From the NCBI GenBank assembly GCA_004026145.2, contig CP034991.1:6169294-6233293 (forward strand): a stretch of DNA of 64,000 nucleotides. Direction: 5' to 3'. The notes beneath the pieces were generated by a model. That model was not told the DNA's origin and made no database searches. It saw nothing but the letters and a program-made list of their open reading frames with translations. This document shows, in pieces, positions 13,563 to 25,224 of the stretch; positions within the stretch are counted from its first letter, which is position 1, and every line of letters begins with the position of its first letter. The position numbers and the translations under genes were made by a program. Origin of the DNA: Takifugu bimaculatus. Taxonomy: Eukaryota > Chordata > Actinopteri > Tetraodontiformes > Tetraodontidae.

Positions 13563-15613
13563 ATAAGGAAAGTCCGAGCAGAACTGTGCACTCTGGGCGT
13601 GTTTTCTCGAGTGTTATGAATCGAATGTGATAAATTATTTGTTAAAATATGTCACGTTTGCAGGCGTCTCTCCCGGAGCGGCGTTGCGTCATTTTTTTGA
13701 ACGCTAAGAAAAGCGACAAATGTGCTTTCATTTTGGGTTATGGGCCAATCCTGCTAACGCTAAGGCGAGTGGATGCGGTGGGAGGACGTGACTAATGCCT
13801 TCAAACATACAGTATGCCAGCCTTGGTTCAGAAATAGTCCCGATCGTGCTGCGCGTTACGCAAGAGTCATTGTGAAATACACAGCCTGTGATTACTGACC
13901 CATGACACGTAAACAGGCCGACCTGGTTATAGCCTGCTGCTGCCCAGACCCCCCGATTGTCCTCGCAGCCTTCGTTTGTTGGGTGTTTGTTGAGGGCTGC
14001 TCTCGCCTCCATTTTTATTTCATCTGAATATTCCCGTCTCTCCTCTGCAGCTCCCAATTATACAGTCATCAACCCCGGTGCCGGCTGAGTTTCAGCACGT
14101 CAGTGGTTTTTCTTGTCCCGCTATCTGTTGTTTTCTGCTGCCTTCATCTTCGTCTCTGTTGTTTACTTTCCAAAGATCCTCCGCCGCGTCCCGCTCAAAG
14201 CCGAGGTCGTCAGCTTTGGGCGAACAGAAGTGGAAAAATAACTTCAAAATCACCTTGTTTTTAAAACATGAAACGCGGTGGTTTGACAGGAAGAACTGGG
14301 GAGCGTTACGGAACAAAGTTAATCACTGTGGGAGGATGCCAGGGGTTGAGAAATGTAAGCACAACATCAGCTATTTGTTTTCCTTGTGAGCTTTTTCATC
14401 CTTCGACGGCATCGTTCGCTCCCCCTCTGCCGTCTCCCCCCACCACTCTTCTCATGTGTTCTCTCTCTCCTCTGTTCTATCGCTGGGTCTCTCCCTCTCT
14501 AACCCACTTGGCTTCCTCACTAGAATTCTATTTGTGAGGTGTCACAAGTCCAGGAAAGCTGGGATTGAGCTCGGAGGAGAGCGTCACCCCCAAACAAAAC
14601 AACAGAGAAGAATCCAGCATTTATTCTAACAGTGGGGTGCAGAGCGAAATAAAAAGTAGGACTGCAGAGCCGCAAGCTGCGTAATAAGAGAGGCACGTCT
14701 ACAGTCGTGTCACCCTGAGCGGGTCGCCCAGTGGTCTGATTCAAATTGTAACCGTGAGCCGTTCTGATACCCCGAAGAGCCTCAAATGGTTATTTTCTGC
14801 CACATGTTTTGGGAACATGACTGATCTCTTTTGAAGTTTAGAATTGGTTTTGAATTTGGTCCAGCTTTGGATCATGTTTCTGTGAGAGAACATGAAGTTA
14901 AATGAATTCTCAGAGTTCATGCTAGCATTTAGCTAGTGTGGGAGTGTGTGAGTGTGTGTCCGGGTAGTGCAATATAAGGTCTTCAGCATCCATAGAGAAT
15001 TGTTGTGACCACAGATAATTCTTCTAGCGAGGTCCATTTCCAGCCAACGAGCGGGGAATCGGTCCCCGTCAGAACTTTGGAGGACAACTACATCTATTCA
15101 TCTGGCGGCTTAAAAATAAATCATATCTCATCAATATTCACACTCTGTCACTTCTCTACAGTGTTCAATTCGTCAACTGTGAACTCCCGCTTTAGGTGGA
15201 CTTTGTTGGCAGTCGATTGCCCCTAATTCCAAATAGTTTTTTAAACACTAATATTAGCATTTAAATATACCAACCTCTTACCGCAGCAGAGGTCAAAGGT
15301 CAGTGTAATTGTGAAAGGCACTAAAGAGACACCGAGTCACTTGTGACTGATTACTTTAGTCCATAGATACAAAGAGAGCTTTGAATCTTCACTGGGGCCT
15401 GTTTGATATGCAATTTATTCTTTGTTGCCATGGCAGCCAAATTTCTAATACTAAAATACTACCAGCAGAAACACTTGGATGAGGTCTCCAAAATGTCACC
15501 CGGCCCATAGAATTTTAGATGAAATCCTAATCTTTTAATTAATCTTTTAATTCCGTTTGTCTTCCTGTGACGAATTGTGTGTCAGTTTTGACGGCGAAGG
15601 CGCATTTTGATTT

Positions 15614-15886
15614 TTACATCGGCCTCTTGTCACCAACTTTGTCTAGGGGGGTCAGCGGCGGTCCGGGGACATGTCCGGGGCCAAAGACATACCTGGTGCC
15701 AGGAGAAATTAGTGACCTATGTGAATGCGAATGATTGTTAGTATGTTGCCCAGCAATGAGCTGGCAACTTGTCCAGGTTCCAGGGTTTACCCCTCCCCCC
15801 ACCTGAAGGCAGCTGGGGTAGATTCCACCCCCCCCTTGTGACCCAACTAAAGGAAAAGGCTGTGATGGATGGATGGATGGATGGAT
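15614..15886 (+). mobile_element. SINE-type dispersed repeat 3' module with (GATG)n tail, old copy
   Basis: The order CAAAGACATACCTGGT, AGTGACCTATGTGAATGCGA, GCTGGCAACTTGTCCAGG, CAGCTGGGGTAGATTCCACC and then TGTGACCC, followed by a GATG array (15863-15886), matches a very abundant fish repeat whose 3' end typically carries a GATG/GGAT tail. It shares the CAGCTGGGRTAG...CC...GTGACCC module with the minus-strand SINE at 5.7 kb. No tRNA-like head is visible, so this may be 5' truncated or belong to a related family sharing the tail. Many substitutions show that it is old. Confidence 0.7.
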
Positions 15887-16013
15887 CTCTCCTCTCCTCT
15901 CCTCTCCTCTCCTCTCCTCTCCTCTCCTCTCCTCTCCTCTCCTCTCCTCTCCTCTCCTCTCCTCTCCTCTCCTCTCCTCTCCTCTCCTCTCTCCTCTCCT
16001 CTCTCCTCTTCTC
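15887..16013 (+). repeat. (CTCCT)n polypyrimidine satellite, about 125 bp
   Basis: About 20 nearly perfect CTCCT units are followed by a few imperfect CTCTCCTCTT units. The tract starts directly at the end of the GATG tail of the preceding element, so it probably expanded from that tail. All-pyrimidine mirror-type tracts of this length can adopt triplex (H-DNA) forms. Open frames through it only encode Ser/Pro/Leu repeats and are not genes. Confidence 0.95.
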
Positions 16014-16025
16014 TTGTCACCAATG

Positions 16026-16033
16026 TTCTAAAC
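16026..16033 (+). repeat. Target-site duplication of the hAT element, left copy
   Basis: TTCTAAAC lies directly before the left terminus CAGGCATG. It is identical to the right copy at 16462-16469. Confidence 0.9.
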
Positions 16034-16461
16034 CAGGCATGGGCAAACTAAGGCCCGGGGGGGCCTTGTTAATGTTAAATTTTCACTGCAATTCTGGTGT
16101 TTTCCCACTAGAAAAAAGACAGTCAGGAGGAGAGTGATGGTGATATCCTGAAGGATAACAGAACTTTCAGTGCTTTAAAATAGAAATGGTTATTAATTCT
16201 TTTTAAAAAGGCACATTTTATTCATTTGATTTTAAGTGTTTTAAGACTCATTCCAAAGTCAGATATTTTGTTGTAATGCTTCTCTTCATTTTCATTTGAA
16301 ATTAAAGCACATGTTTTCTCCATATCCAAAGATGTGTATTTTTTCTCCAATGAGGTGAGGTTACCAAAGCACTCCATCCATCCATCTGCTCCTGGTCCGG
16401 CCCCTTTGTCAAATGTTAGAACCCATTGTGGCCCACGAATCAAAATGTTTGCCCACCCCTG
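16034..16461. mobile_element. Complete non-autonomous hAT-type DNA transposon (MITE), 428 bp
   Basis: The left end begins CAGGCATGGGCAAAC. The reverse complement of the right end begins CAGGGGTGGGCAAAC, so 13 of the first 15 bases match. Both ends then enter a diverged GGCCCG / GGGCCACA zone. The element is flanked by an exact 8 bp duplication, TTCTAAAC, at 16026-16033 and 16062-... on the far side at 16462-16469. Eight-base duplications and CAGGGGTGGGCAAAC-like ends are typical of the hAT superfamily. The 428 bp interior has no transposase-like frame, so mobilisation would have needed an enzyme in trans. The ends are substituted but the duplication is intact. Confidence 0.9.
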
Positions 16462-16469
16462 TTCTAAAC
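16462..16469 (+). repeat. Target-site duplication of the hAT element, right copy
   Basis: TTCTAAAC directly follows the right terminus GCCCACCCCTG and is identical to the left copy. Confidence 0.9.
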
Positions 16470-17329
16470 ATTATTTTAATTCACATGAATGAGATCTTTT
16501 TTGTCTTTGCTGCTTTTTGTTTGAATCTTATTTTGATTGATTCTCATTTTGGGTGGGGGCAATGCAGAATGTTGGTAGGAAGCAGTGTGCACGGCTCAAA
16601 GAATGAAGAGATCGTTGCATTCTTATGCTACAGTAAAGCGCTCAAAAATAAAAAGTAAAGATGTATGGGAATACGTAACACACGTTGGGGCTGTTGGCAC
16701 AAAGCAGGATCTATTTTCCTCCTCAGAGCTCTTCTGTTTGAGTCACATCTGTGGTGAGTTTGTATTGAATGAGCGGAGGAGCCTTTCCTCTGCAGGTCAT
16801 ATTTCCATCACATGTAGAGATAACGATAACTGACGCGAGACTTTCACTCAGAAATATTTGTTCCTGATGGCGGTCTGGTCTCTCCACAAACAAGCACGGC
16901 CTCTTTCTTATTGTAATGCTGATGCTTATCAGTTGCCGGTGAATGGGAAGCCGTTATCATTTTCTGTGGAAAGAAACATAGAAGGAGCCTTGAATTAATG
17001 ACAGTCCAGTCTCACTCAGAATTATTTGTGGTGGTTGTTAATGAAGAAGTCAGTGTCAGCCTGGGCTCCTCTGCTGGAGGAGAGAAACAGAGTATGGCTG
17101 AGTTAAAGCTAGGTGGGTAAATATGGGGTCATGGAATGAAGGGATAATGGTAGAAACATACACTTGCATCAAGAAAACATTAAAGATTAAATCATGCAGA
17201 AGAAAAAATGTTAAACAGGGAACAAAAAAGGAAAACTATATGTCAGGACAAATAAACTCAATGTCTATGTGCAGTTTCATGCGAAATTATGCTATGCTAA
17301 TCTGAATGCTAACAGGACGGTGGTGGTGG

Positions 17330-17364
17330 TGTGTGTGTGTGTGTGTGTGTGTGTGGGGGGGGGG
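17330..17364 (+). repeat. (TG)n microsatellite ending in a G10 run
   Basis: A short GGT array leads into TG dinucleotides and then ten consecutive G residues (17355-17364). Confidence 0.93.
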
Positions 17365-20300
17365 CTCTGTCTGGTATTTTTATTGTTAATGGCAAAAGAT
17401 TTATATGTCAGCTTTATTATTTACATTTTATTCCGTGATGATTGTGAGTAGAGGCGCTGTTGCGTGAACAATTACACATCCGCAGAGACGCACGAGCGCT
17501 GCTTCCTGGAAGCATCCGCTCCAAAGTGGATCCTGTGAAGTGGGCGAAACGCTTCTGTCTTCTTATGTTTAGGACGGCGCAAAAAACCAGGCAGACCAGC
17601 CGGCGCCCTTGTGTGCTCCACGGCATATTAAAATTTAAAAATTTAAACTGTCATGTATTTCTTAAATTTCCTTCTCGGGGCGCGATAGTCAGCTCTACCT
17701 TTAGTCTCTGACAGACAGATCTAGGACTCGCTGGGGGAGCTGGGAACTTTTTAGCAGAAATGTTGGTCTTGAAATTAAAACAGGGTGGAAGTCTGAGCTG
17801 TGTGGTCTGGATGAAGATGTTTCCATCATGTGGGTTCAACATTCCCATTTTATGGAGGAAATGAGGCTTGTTCGGGCGAAAGCCTTCTTTATCCCCTGCC
17901 ACCATCTTTGCAGCTTTGATGGGAGGACCCTGATGTTGTCTGGAAATGTCATTATTTGCCACAAAAAACAAGAACCAGAGCAGCGGCAGCAGCATTCACA
18001 CAGAAATGAGAGAATCACACTAAGTTAAAGCCCATTTAGCAAACACAGTCACATCTACATCATTGGGATTTGGACAGGAGAAAGCTGCGAGGGTTTGGGG
18101 ATTTGCTAAAACACGGAGATCTGTGTTATTTTTTGCTAAACTAGCTTCCTCCTTCACTTTTGGGAACACCTGAAACACGAGTTTGCACACAATCTCCCAC
18201 ATAAACATAGATTTAAATATTAATAGTTTTACGCTACAGTTTAATCCAGCATTGGTTCCTGGTTGTAAGTAACAGAGTTAGAAATGAGACTCAGACAACT
18301 GGTGATGCTGGAGCAGAAGAAAGTGCCAAGACTGATGGGGGGGCGCTGATGGAAGGAGGGTGGAGGAGGTGTAACAGCCCCAGAACAAACGCAATTTGAG
18401 CAGAAACTACAGAGATTATCTGATAGTCTGACCTTTTTCCTCCATCACGCATTTCTATTCATTTTCATCTTTTTCTGGTGTTTCACACCGTGAGTGATGG
18501 TTCCAACCTCTTTGATCCGATGAATGCTTCAGATTTTGGGTGCTTTGTTTCTCAGAGACTAGTTGTGTCTTAAACAACGTTGGAATAATGTTCAGAACTG
18601 ATCAAAGGGGTTTACGAAAACAGCGTTGTGATGATCTGTTTCAGGAAATACTGCCAGCGAGGCTTGAATGTCATGTTCTCAACCTCTCGCCTCAATGGCT
18701 GTGAAACAAAGGTGGAATTTGGATGTAACAGCTTTGGATTGACAAAAATCTGTTGACAGCAACAGGTTAGAAAACACCAGGATTTAATTCCACAGTCTTG
18801 CTACATCAATCAAACTACCAGCATCAACGAACCAGTCAGAAGTTCTTTAACTCAACAGTCAAATGGAGTTCATGTGTGCATAAACAAGTTATTTAAAAGA
18901 ATTATGAGGCAATCCACCCCCCCCGGAGGGATGTGATAAATACTTGAATGACAGAGAATCTCCCGTCTCCGGGTCTCAATCCCAGATTACGCCTTCCAGA
19001 GGTCCAAACGGAAGTGACAGGAGCTCAGAAACGGCAGCAGACGTCTTTTCCCTCATCTTTTCAGATTCATTTAGAGGAGTCCGTGACCGTCTCTCGTGGT
19101 GCTCGCTCCAATTCAGCGATACACAGACGGGCCTGAGCAGAACGTCGGCTCTCTATTTCCTTTTATCTAACTCTGAGACCCAGGGCTCTCTGAGAGCTGT
19201 TCTCCATCCGCAGCAGAGTGGGCCAGCGAGCGCTCCGTCATGTCTGTGTGTGCATGTGCGTGTAGGTGTGTGTAAGCGTGCGCTGTGGTCTGTCAGGCTT
19301 TTTTTTCCCACTCGAATGTCCTGCTCTTTGCGGATGAGACTCCCTCGATCCCTCTCGCTCTCTCTGTCAGTCGCCCGCTCACTCTGGTGCGACTGCTTTG
19401 TGTTGGCTTCTGTTTTTAGACTCTGAAAGTCTGCAGATTTGAGTGTCCTTCAGGGCCTTTCTAAAAAACAGAGAGGGACGGATCTGATGGGGGAGAGGAG
19501 ATAAGCAGCACGAGGAGGCGGGTGTGCAGGAAGCATCAGATCTGTTCTTCTGAAAGTCTTGGTTTCAGCCCTGTTAACGTGCCCATCTGACATGTTTTTG
19601 ATGCTTGGAATCGTGAGAGTAATTGACCACTAATTGACAACGTATGTTGACAGCACATCTGGACTGCAGCTTTATCAGGCATTATGCTTAAGTCATTTTT
19701 CATTCAAGGCGATTTAAAAACCGACAGAATCATTGGACAATGTGAGTGAGGTTTAATGGCGTGTTTTCTTTTTGAGAATATAAGTTATAGTCTAAGAAAA
19801 TTGGAACCTGAAAAGCCCGGGTGGTTCCGGCTTACTCTGGTCTTGCTCTGCAACTCTCACGAAGCTTTGGGTTTTCACCAGGATTTGATTGGCGGATCTT
19901 TTTTATTCCAAATTTTGCTTCAGCTAAAAGAGACTAAATCCATGAGCCACATCGAACATCCACTTTTACTTTGGAACAGATAAAAACAGAAAAAAAACAC
20001 CCCTTTCCAGGAACATTTATTATTTCCTCTATTATATTTATCTGGGTCAACAAAATACCTGGTTTGTGCTGTTGGTGTTTCCAACACATCCTCAAAGTTC
20101 TGGAAATGTTTGCGAGGGAATGTTCAAAGCTTTACAATTCTATGTGTTTCTTCAACATTTCCCATGTTTCAGTTTGACGCGTAGCTCCATCAGCTTGTTG
20201 GTTCTTCCTCCACAGACACGGTAGCTTTGACTCAAAGTCCTGCTAAATCCATTTATGCTGTTCTTCACCATATTCTGAACGTTGAAAAGACAAAGTCAAG

Positions 20301-21258
20301 TTTGGAGGAATACAATAAACTGGGCAGGTGTGTTCTTCAAACTTTAGTGGAACCCTGAATTAATGCTAAAAGTCCCTATGATGGAAAAGAAGATCGATAC
20401 GCGTGATAATCAAGTAACTGCATGTGTTCTCCTCTCAGTGGTGTGAGATTTGGTGCATTAGCTCAGACTCCAGTAAAAGTTAGACTCAGCAGTTCATGAC
20501 GGGTCTGATAACGGCGTGAGGTGGAGCTCCTATACAAACATAAACATTTAATACAGTTTACAGTCGCCTTCTTTTATTGTATATACTCCAATCCTTTCCT
20601 GGCCCACCCAGACGTCTTTACTGCCCATAAATCCTCTAATCTAATCACGGGAAAGCAGCTCCTCAGTCGCTCAAAAACCAAATAAATACAATTTCTATAC
20701 TGTCAACAGCGCTCTTCTTCTATTGGCCGTTGCATACGAGCTTCTTCTGCGTGCGATCCTGTTTTTACAGCAGACACAGTTAAATGCCGGCGGTGGAGGC
20801 TGTAGGTTTATTGTTAGGTCAAGGACGCGTCACATGAGTGTTACAGGAGGTCCGGTTCTCTGGTAACGAGACGTGATAAAGCTCTTTATTACAGACGCCG
20901 GTTTATTCTTCCATCTGCAGGGAGGGTTCATAAAATGCCTGATCTGCCTCAGCCTGATGGGAGGTTTAATGGACTAATGTATGCTCGCTCTGGCCGCACT
21001 TTCCAGAAATTACATAACTCCTGTTACCAAGCATGAAAACATTTACATTATTACATGGTGCGCTTGTTTCAGGTTCACGCCCAGGTCAGTGCTGATGAGC
21101 ACTTTGCGGAGGAGGTTGTTGGTGCAATTCTGCGAGATTGGGAGGATTTGGTAGCGAGCGGCGGCTCCTCCTCTCCCTTTTCTTTTGTCTTGTTTCTCTA
21201 TGATTGTTTAGATCAATAATCTTAATGGATGATGCATCCTCTTGCATCTGTGTCTGTG

Positions 21259-21291
<33 letters not shown>
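21259..21291 (+). repeat. (TG)n microsatellite
   Basis: Pure TG dinucleotide array of about 30 bases preceded by an imperfect TGTCTGTGCA lead. Confidence 0.93.
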
Positions 21292-21292
<1 letters not shown>

Positions 21293-24200
21293 ATTTAGAC
21301 AGAGATTGAGAGTGGAGATTGAAAAGCAGAGGGAGTCTCGGCGTGGGAGCTGCAGAGAGCTTAAGAGCCGTGAACACGTGTTCCAGGAGGTTGAAGAGTA
21401 GGTCCCGCGGGTGTTTTTTCAGAATGTTGGCGGCTGTATACAGACTCCTCACCTCCGCGCTCTCTATCATTAAGCACATTTCCCTCCATTCGTCCGTCTG
21501 CCCCCCCCCGCCCGCTCCTGCTTCTCCATTTCTCACCATCATGCTCCCATCCTTCATTTACATATGCCAGTCTCAGACATCTCTCCATAAAGAGGGGATA
21601 TAAAGAAGACGTACGGTGCTGCTGTAAATCACGCCCAGCCAATCTCCTCTCCAGTGAGATGGCGAGAAGTGCAGGAGGGAGGCCGGATGCCGAGCTGATT
21701 CATGCACAGACAAACAGCCTTGGGATTTTCCTCTGGAGCAGATTGATTGGATTGTTGCTCTTTGCTACGATATTTGAAAAGCATCAGGTCTGAGCTCCTC
21801 CCTGATTGGCTAAATGGGCTTTGTTAGGTATTGAAATGCACCTAACATCATTGTTGATACTAAATCATCATTGGGAATCAGGTCTTGCTTGTATTTTATG
21901 ATTATTTTAAGATTGGATTATAGTTCAAGATTGGATTATGTATAACATCTGAGTTATCGTTTGTGTCACATGTGGATGCCCTTTAACAAATTGCCTTTTT
22001 ATACAAATACCGTTAAAACAGCCTCATAAATAAAGAATTGGCTTTTTCTTAGAATTGTTTTTTAATTTTTTTTGCTCAATTATTGTATTAACATTTATAC
22101 CCTTTACATATTTAGGGTCATTAGAGTTGTCAACAGGTCAGGAAGACATTTAACTATAATGTGTGGTGATAAAATCGTGGCCAACTTCCCTCCATAGGTC
22201 AGTTCAGAAGAACTCCAACCAGAACTCCAGGTTCATTTCATAGGAACAGGCCCAGCCCAGGTCACATCACCAGTCAGGATTTGGTCTGAGACATGCAGCA
22301 GGTCGGTCCAAAAGTGTTGAAAAACTTTAAAACCGAGTGATCTCCTTGGCTGTGGTCACTTTTATCCTCACAGCATTCCAGACCTTGGGGCCCACATCCT
22401 CTGAGGGCCTCAGCCAAGCTGTCAGTTTAATACAGCCTGTGTACAAGTGCGTATGTTATTATGCACTGACACCATTGATGTCTCCCCAGTGTAAATGGAT
22501 TTTTCGATGATTGCTCAGAGGACGGCCAAAGATAACTCCAGTCCCAACCTCATTTCAACCAAAAGATGATGAGCTCTATTTTGGTTGGCCTGATTAACGG
22601 TCCGCCTTTATGTGGGCCTCCTGCGGTTGAATGTGATATCTTGGGCTTTATCTGCATGCACGGGTGTGTGTGAGCTTTTAAGATTGCGCTTCTTCTTCAT
22701 TTTAGGCCTATTTGGCGCCCCCCTGTGGTCTTTATATCATTTGTATCACGCTGAGGACGCATGCTCGCGGATGTTTGTACGCTCATGCCCAGAAGTCGGT
22801 TATTTAATGAATAAATATTTAATTTCACTGTTGTCTTTGGGGTGAGCTCACACTGCAGCCAGTTGGGCCTGATCCCCTGTCCCGGTCCCACACTGACATG
22901 CTGAAGACATTGGACATGAATGACCGACAAAGAGGCGATGTCTCTGTCCAAAGCATAAAAAAGGCCACTGTCATTTTAAGGTCTGTGTAATTGAGGGAAG
23001 AATATCTCAGCAGGTTCTTTTGAGGGAGACAGGACGGGAGTAAATCATGAAGTAAGGTGCACTCTCACCACCCGCCACCCACATCAATCACCACGGCAAC
23101 CCAAAAGCTCCATTATCTGGTCATTTGCCTGGATTTATTGTCCAACACCAAACAGCCGATGCAGTTGAGCTACGTGCCTCCCTGTTGTTTCCCAGGACAG
23201 CTTGACGGGAGCTCTGGACCACTCGGAGTGAGTAGCCACTTGTGGACCTTTCCTTGACACCACTTTACCCTGAAGGTTTGTTCCCGTAGTTACATTCCCG
23301 TAGGAACGGAGCGACACGCAGAGATCTGCGTTATTAAAATCTAGCATTCAACAGTGTCAACAACTGGAAATAGCGTTCCCTTTCTTCGTTCCCTCCGGCA
23401 CGGCTTTGACAGATGTGCACGCAAACATTCGCCCTGGTGGCTAAAACCCGTTGGCGCATCCTCCGAATTTGCTCCGACCGTCCGAAGACGTCTGAGTATG
23501 GATTATTGTGCCCCCAGGTACGAGTGTGTCAGCGAGTGTGTCCTTTGCATTTATCCCCGCCTGCCTAACAAAAATTAAAAGGAAAATAATGTTGGGCCGT
23601 AAGAATATGCTTTTTTCTTCAAAGACTTGAGTCACAATGTTTAAAAAAAAGGAAATCTGTAGAAGTTATTCTATTTACAAAATATTTACTCTTCTTTTTC
23701 TGAAAATGTCTTCGGGCAACTACTGAACTGAATAAAATCCCATCCCACTGTTAATACTTTGTTTTATTCCAGCTTATTTCCATATCGGATGTTGATTTTT
23801 CTTTCATGCTATCTACATTTGTTATTTGAGCCAAATAATAAGTGATGGGAAAAAACTTTATGTTGTTGTTGCTTTTATTTTGTTAGTGAACTGTCTGTTG
23901 CAAACGGAATATTAGCCACTCTGTATGCTAGCAGATGGTGATAAATAGGCTGCCTTCATTTGTAATGAAAAGACAGACAGATCATTATGAAATAATGGCA
24001 TTACAGTGATGAGGAGTCAGAGGTAAATACCGACGGTCATTGACAGTCAGATGGAAATGGTAGCACAGTGGAAATCAGAGGGTTAGTTCCTCAAATGGAG
24101 GGCCGAGAGAAAGAATCAAGATAAAAAAAATAACTGCAGATTTAGCCCAGAGGGTGGTCTGCCTTTTCATGATACAGCACTATCTGAGGAAGTGCAGGAG

Positions 24201-24743
24201 AGGCGTGAAAGGAGAATCCAGAAAGAGGTAAAGAGATAGCGGGTTTCCTATGAGAAATTTATAAGTGAGGGGGAGGAGCGATGGGGCTGGAGGGTTTAAA
24301 TTCATGAGGCTGAGGGGAAAAAAGTGGAAACGATGAGAGGAAAGAGCAGAAAGAAAAGGGGTTTTTGAAGACTCCACACCTCCAGCTGACCTGCATAATG
24401 CATGCAGTGTGATTTGGTGCATGTAAACGGCCTGTGAATCTTTTATGGGATCAGGTTGACCAAGTGATATCATGTGGGAGAAAGAAAAATTGGTCAAAGT
24501 GGACAGAGTGCACGGTGTAGCTCTGCAGGTAAAAGCCTTGGAAATTGACATGATTTATTAAATGCGTGCCTAGCTGTGTGTGTTTGTGGGGGTTTAAAGC
24601 AGGGAATAAAGAGTTCTCCAGTGCTGTGCGACTAGATGGAATCTCAGCAGAGATCGGTGCCGAGCATCCGCGCTGCAGCGCACACGATCCATCGAAATGA
24701 CACTGAGCTGAAGCTGCATTTGCTTTAGCACGTTGGCCGTGGC

Positions 24744-24744
<1 letters not shown>

Positions 24745-24788
<44 letters not shown>

Positions 24789-24808
24789 TGTCTGTCTGTC
24801 TGTCTGTG
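24745..24808 (+). repeat. Compound (TG)n(TCTG)n microsatellite
   Basis: About 42 bases of TG pass into five to six TCTG units. Its near-perfect state suggests it is likely to be polymorphic. Confidence 0.94.
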
Positions 24809-25213
24809 AAAAAGTGCGGCAGCAGTCTCGGCTATTGTGCTCTACCCATCAGGTTTAATGGACGAGTCTGCATGGTTCAGGTAATTAGTGGTAGTTCCAT
24901 ACAGATTTCACTTTTGCTCTCATTCTGACTATGTCATTAAGCTAAGCGAGGGGCTCAGGAGCACATGGAAAAATCAATAATTCCACCTTCATGTCATCTG
25001 TTCTGTCAGTATTGTGCTTTCACATATTCATCCATCTCTTTTTGCCGCCACCTTGTATCATGGCTGGTCCCTGAAGGCGGACAGAGCTGCGATTTCATCT
25101 AAAGGTAATCTTGCATCAACGTCCATCTTATTGAAGCCTTTGGCTTGCTTGGCGGAAGGAAATGTTGTGACCAGGGCTTTCGCAAACATCTCCAAAAATG
25201 AAAAAAATTGAAA

Positions 25214-25224
25214 CCCCCCCCCCC
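25214..25224 (+). repeat. Poly-C homopolymer (11 C)
   Basis: Eleven C residues between A-rich flanks. Confidence 0.93.

Larger units (their letters stand above)
5950..15610. other. Non-coding block with no recognised gene
   Basis: Apart from the TG and poly-C tracts listed, I see mostly unique sequence. A CpG-richer patch lies at about 9780-10620. No open frame longer than about 125 codons occurs, and none carries a recognisable domain. Confidence 0.6.

Noticed and set aside
15769..16137. Plus-strand frame encoding Ser-Pro-Leu-Leu repeats
   Set aside because: Translation of the (CTCCT)n satellite, not a structural protein gene.
18944..19426. 160-codon plus-strand open frame
   Set aside because: Serine/arginine/leucine-rich low-complexity translation through TG and CT-rich sequence; no domain.
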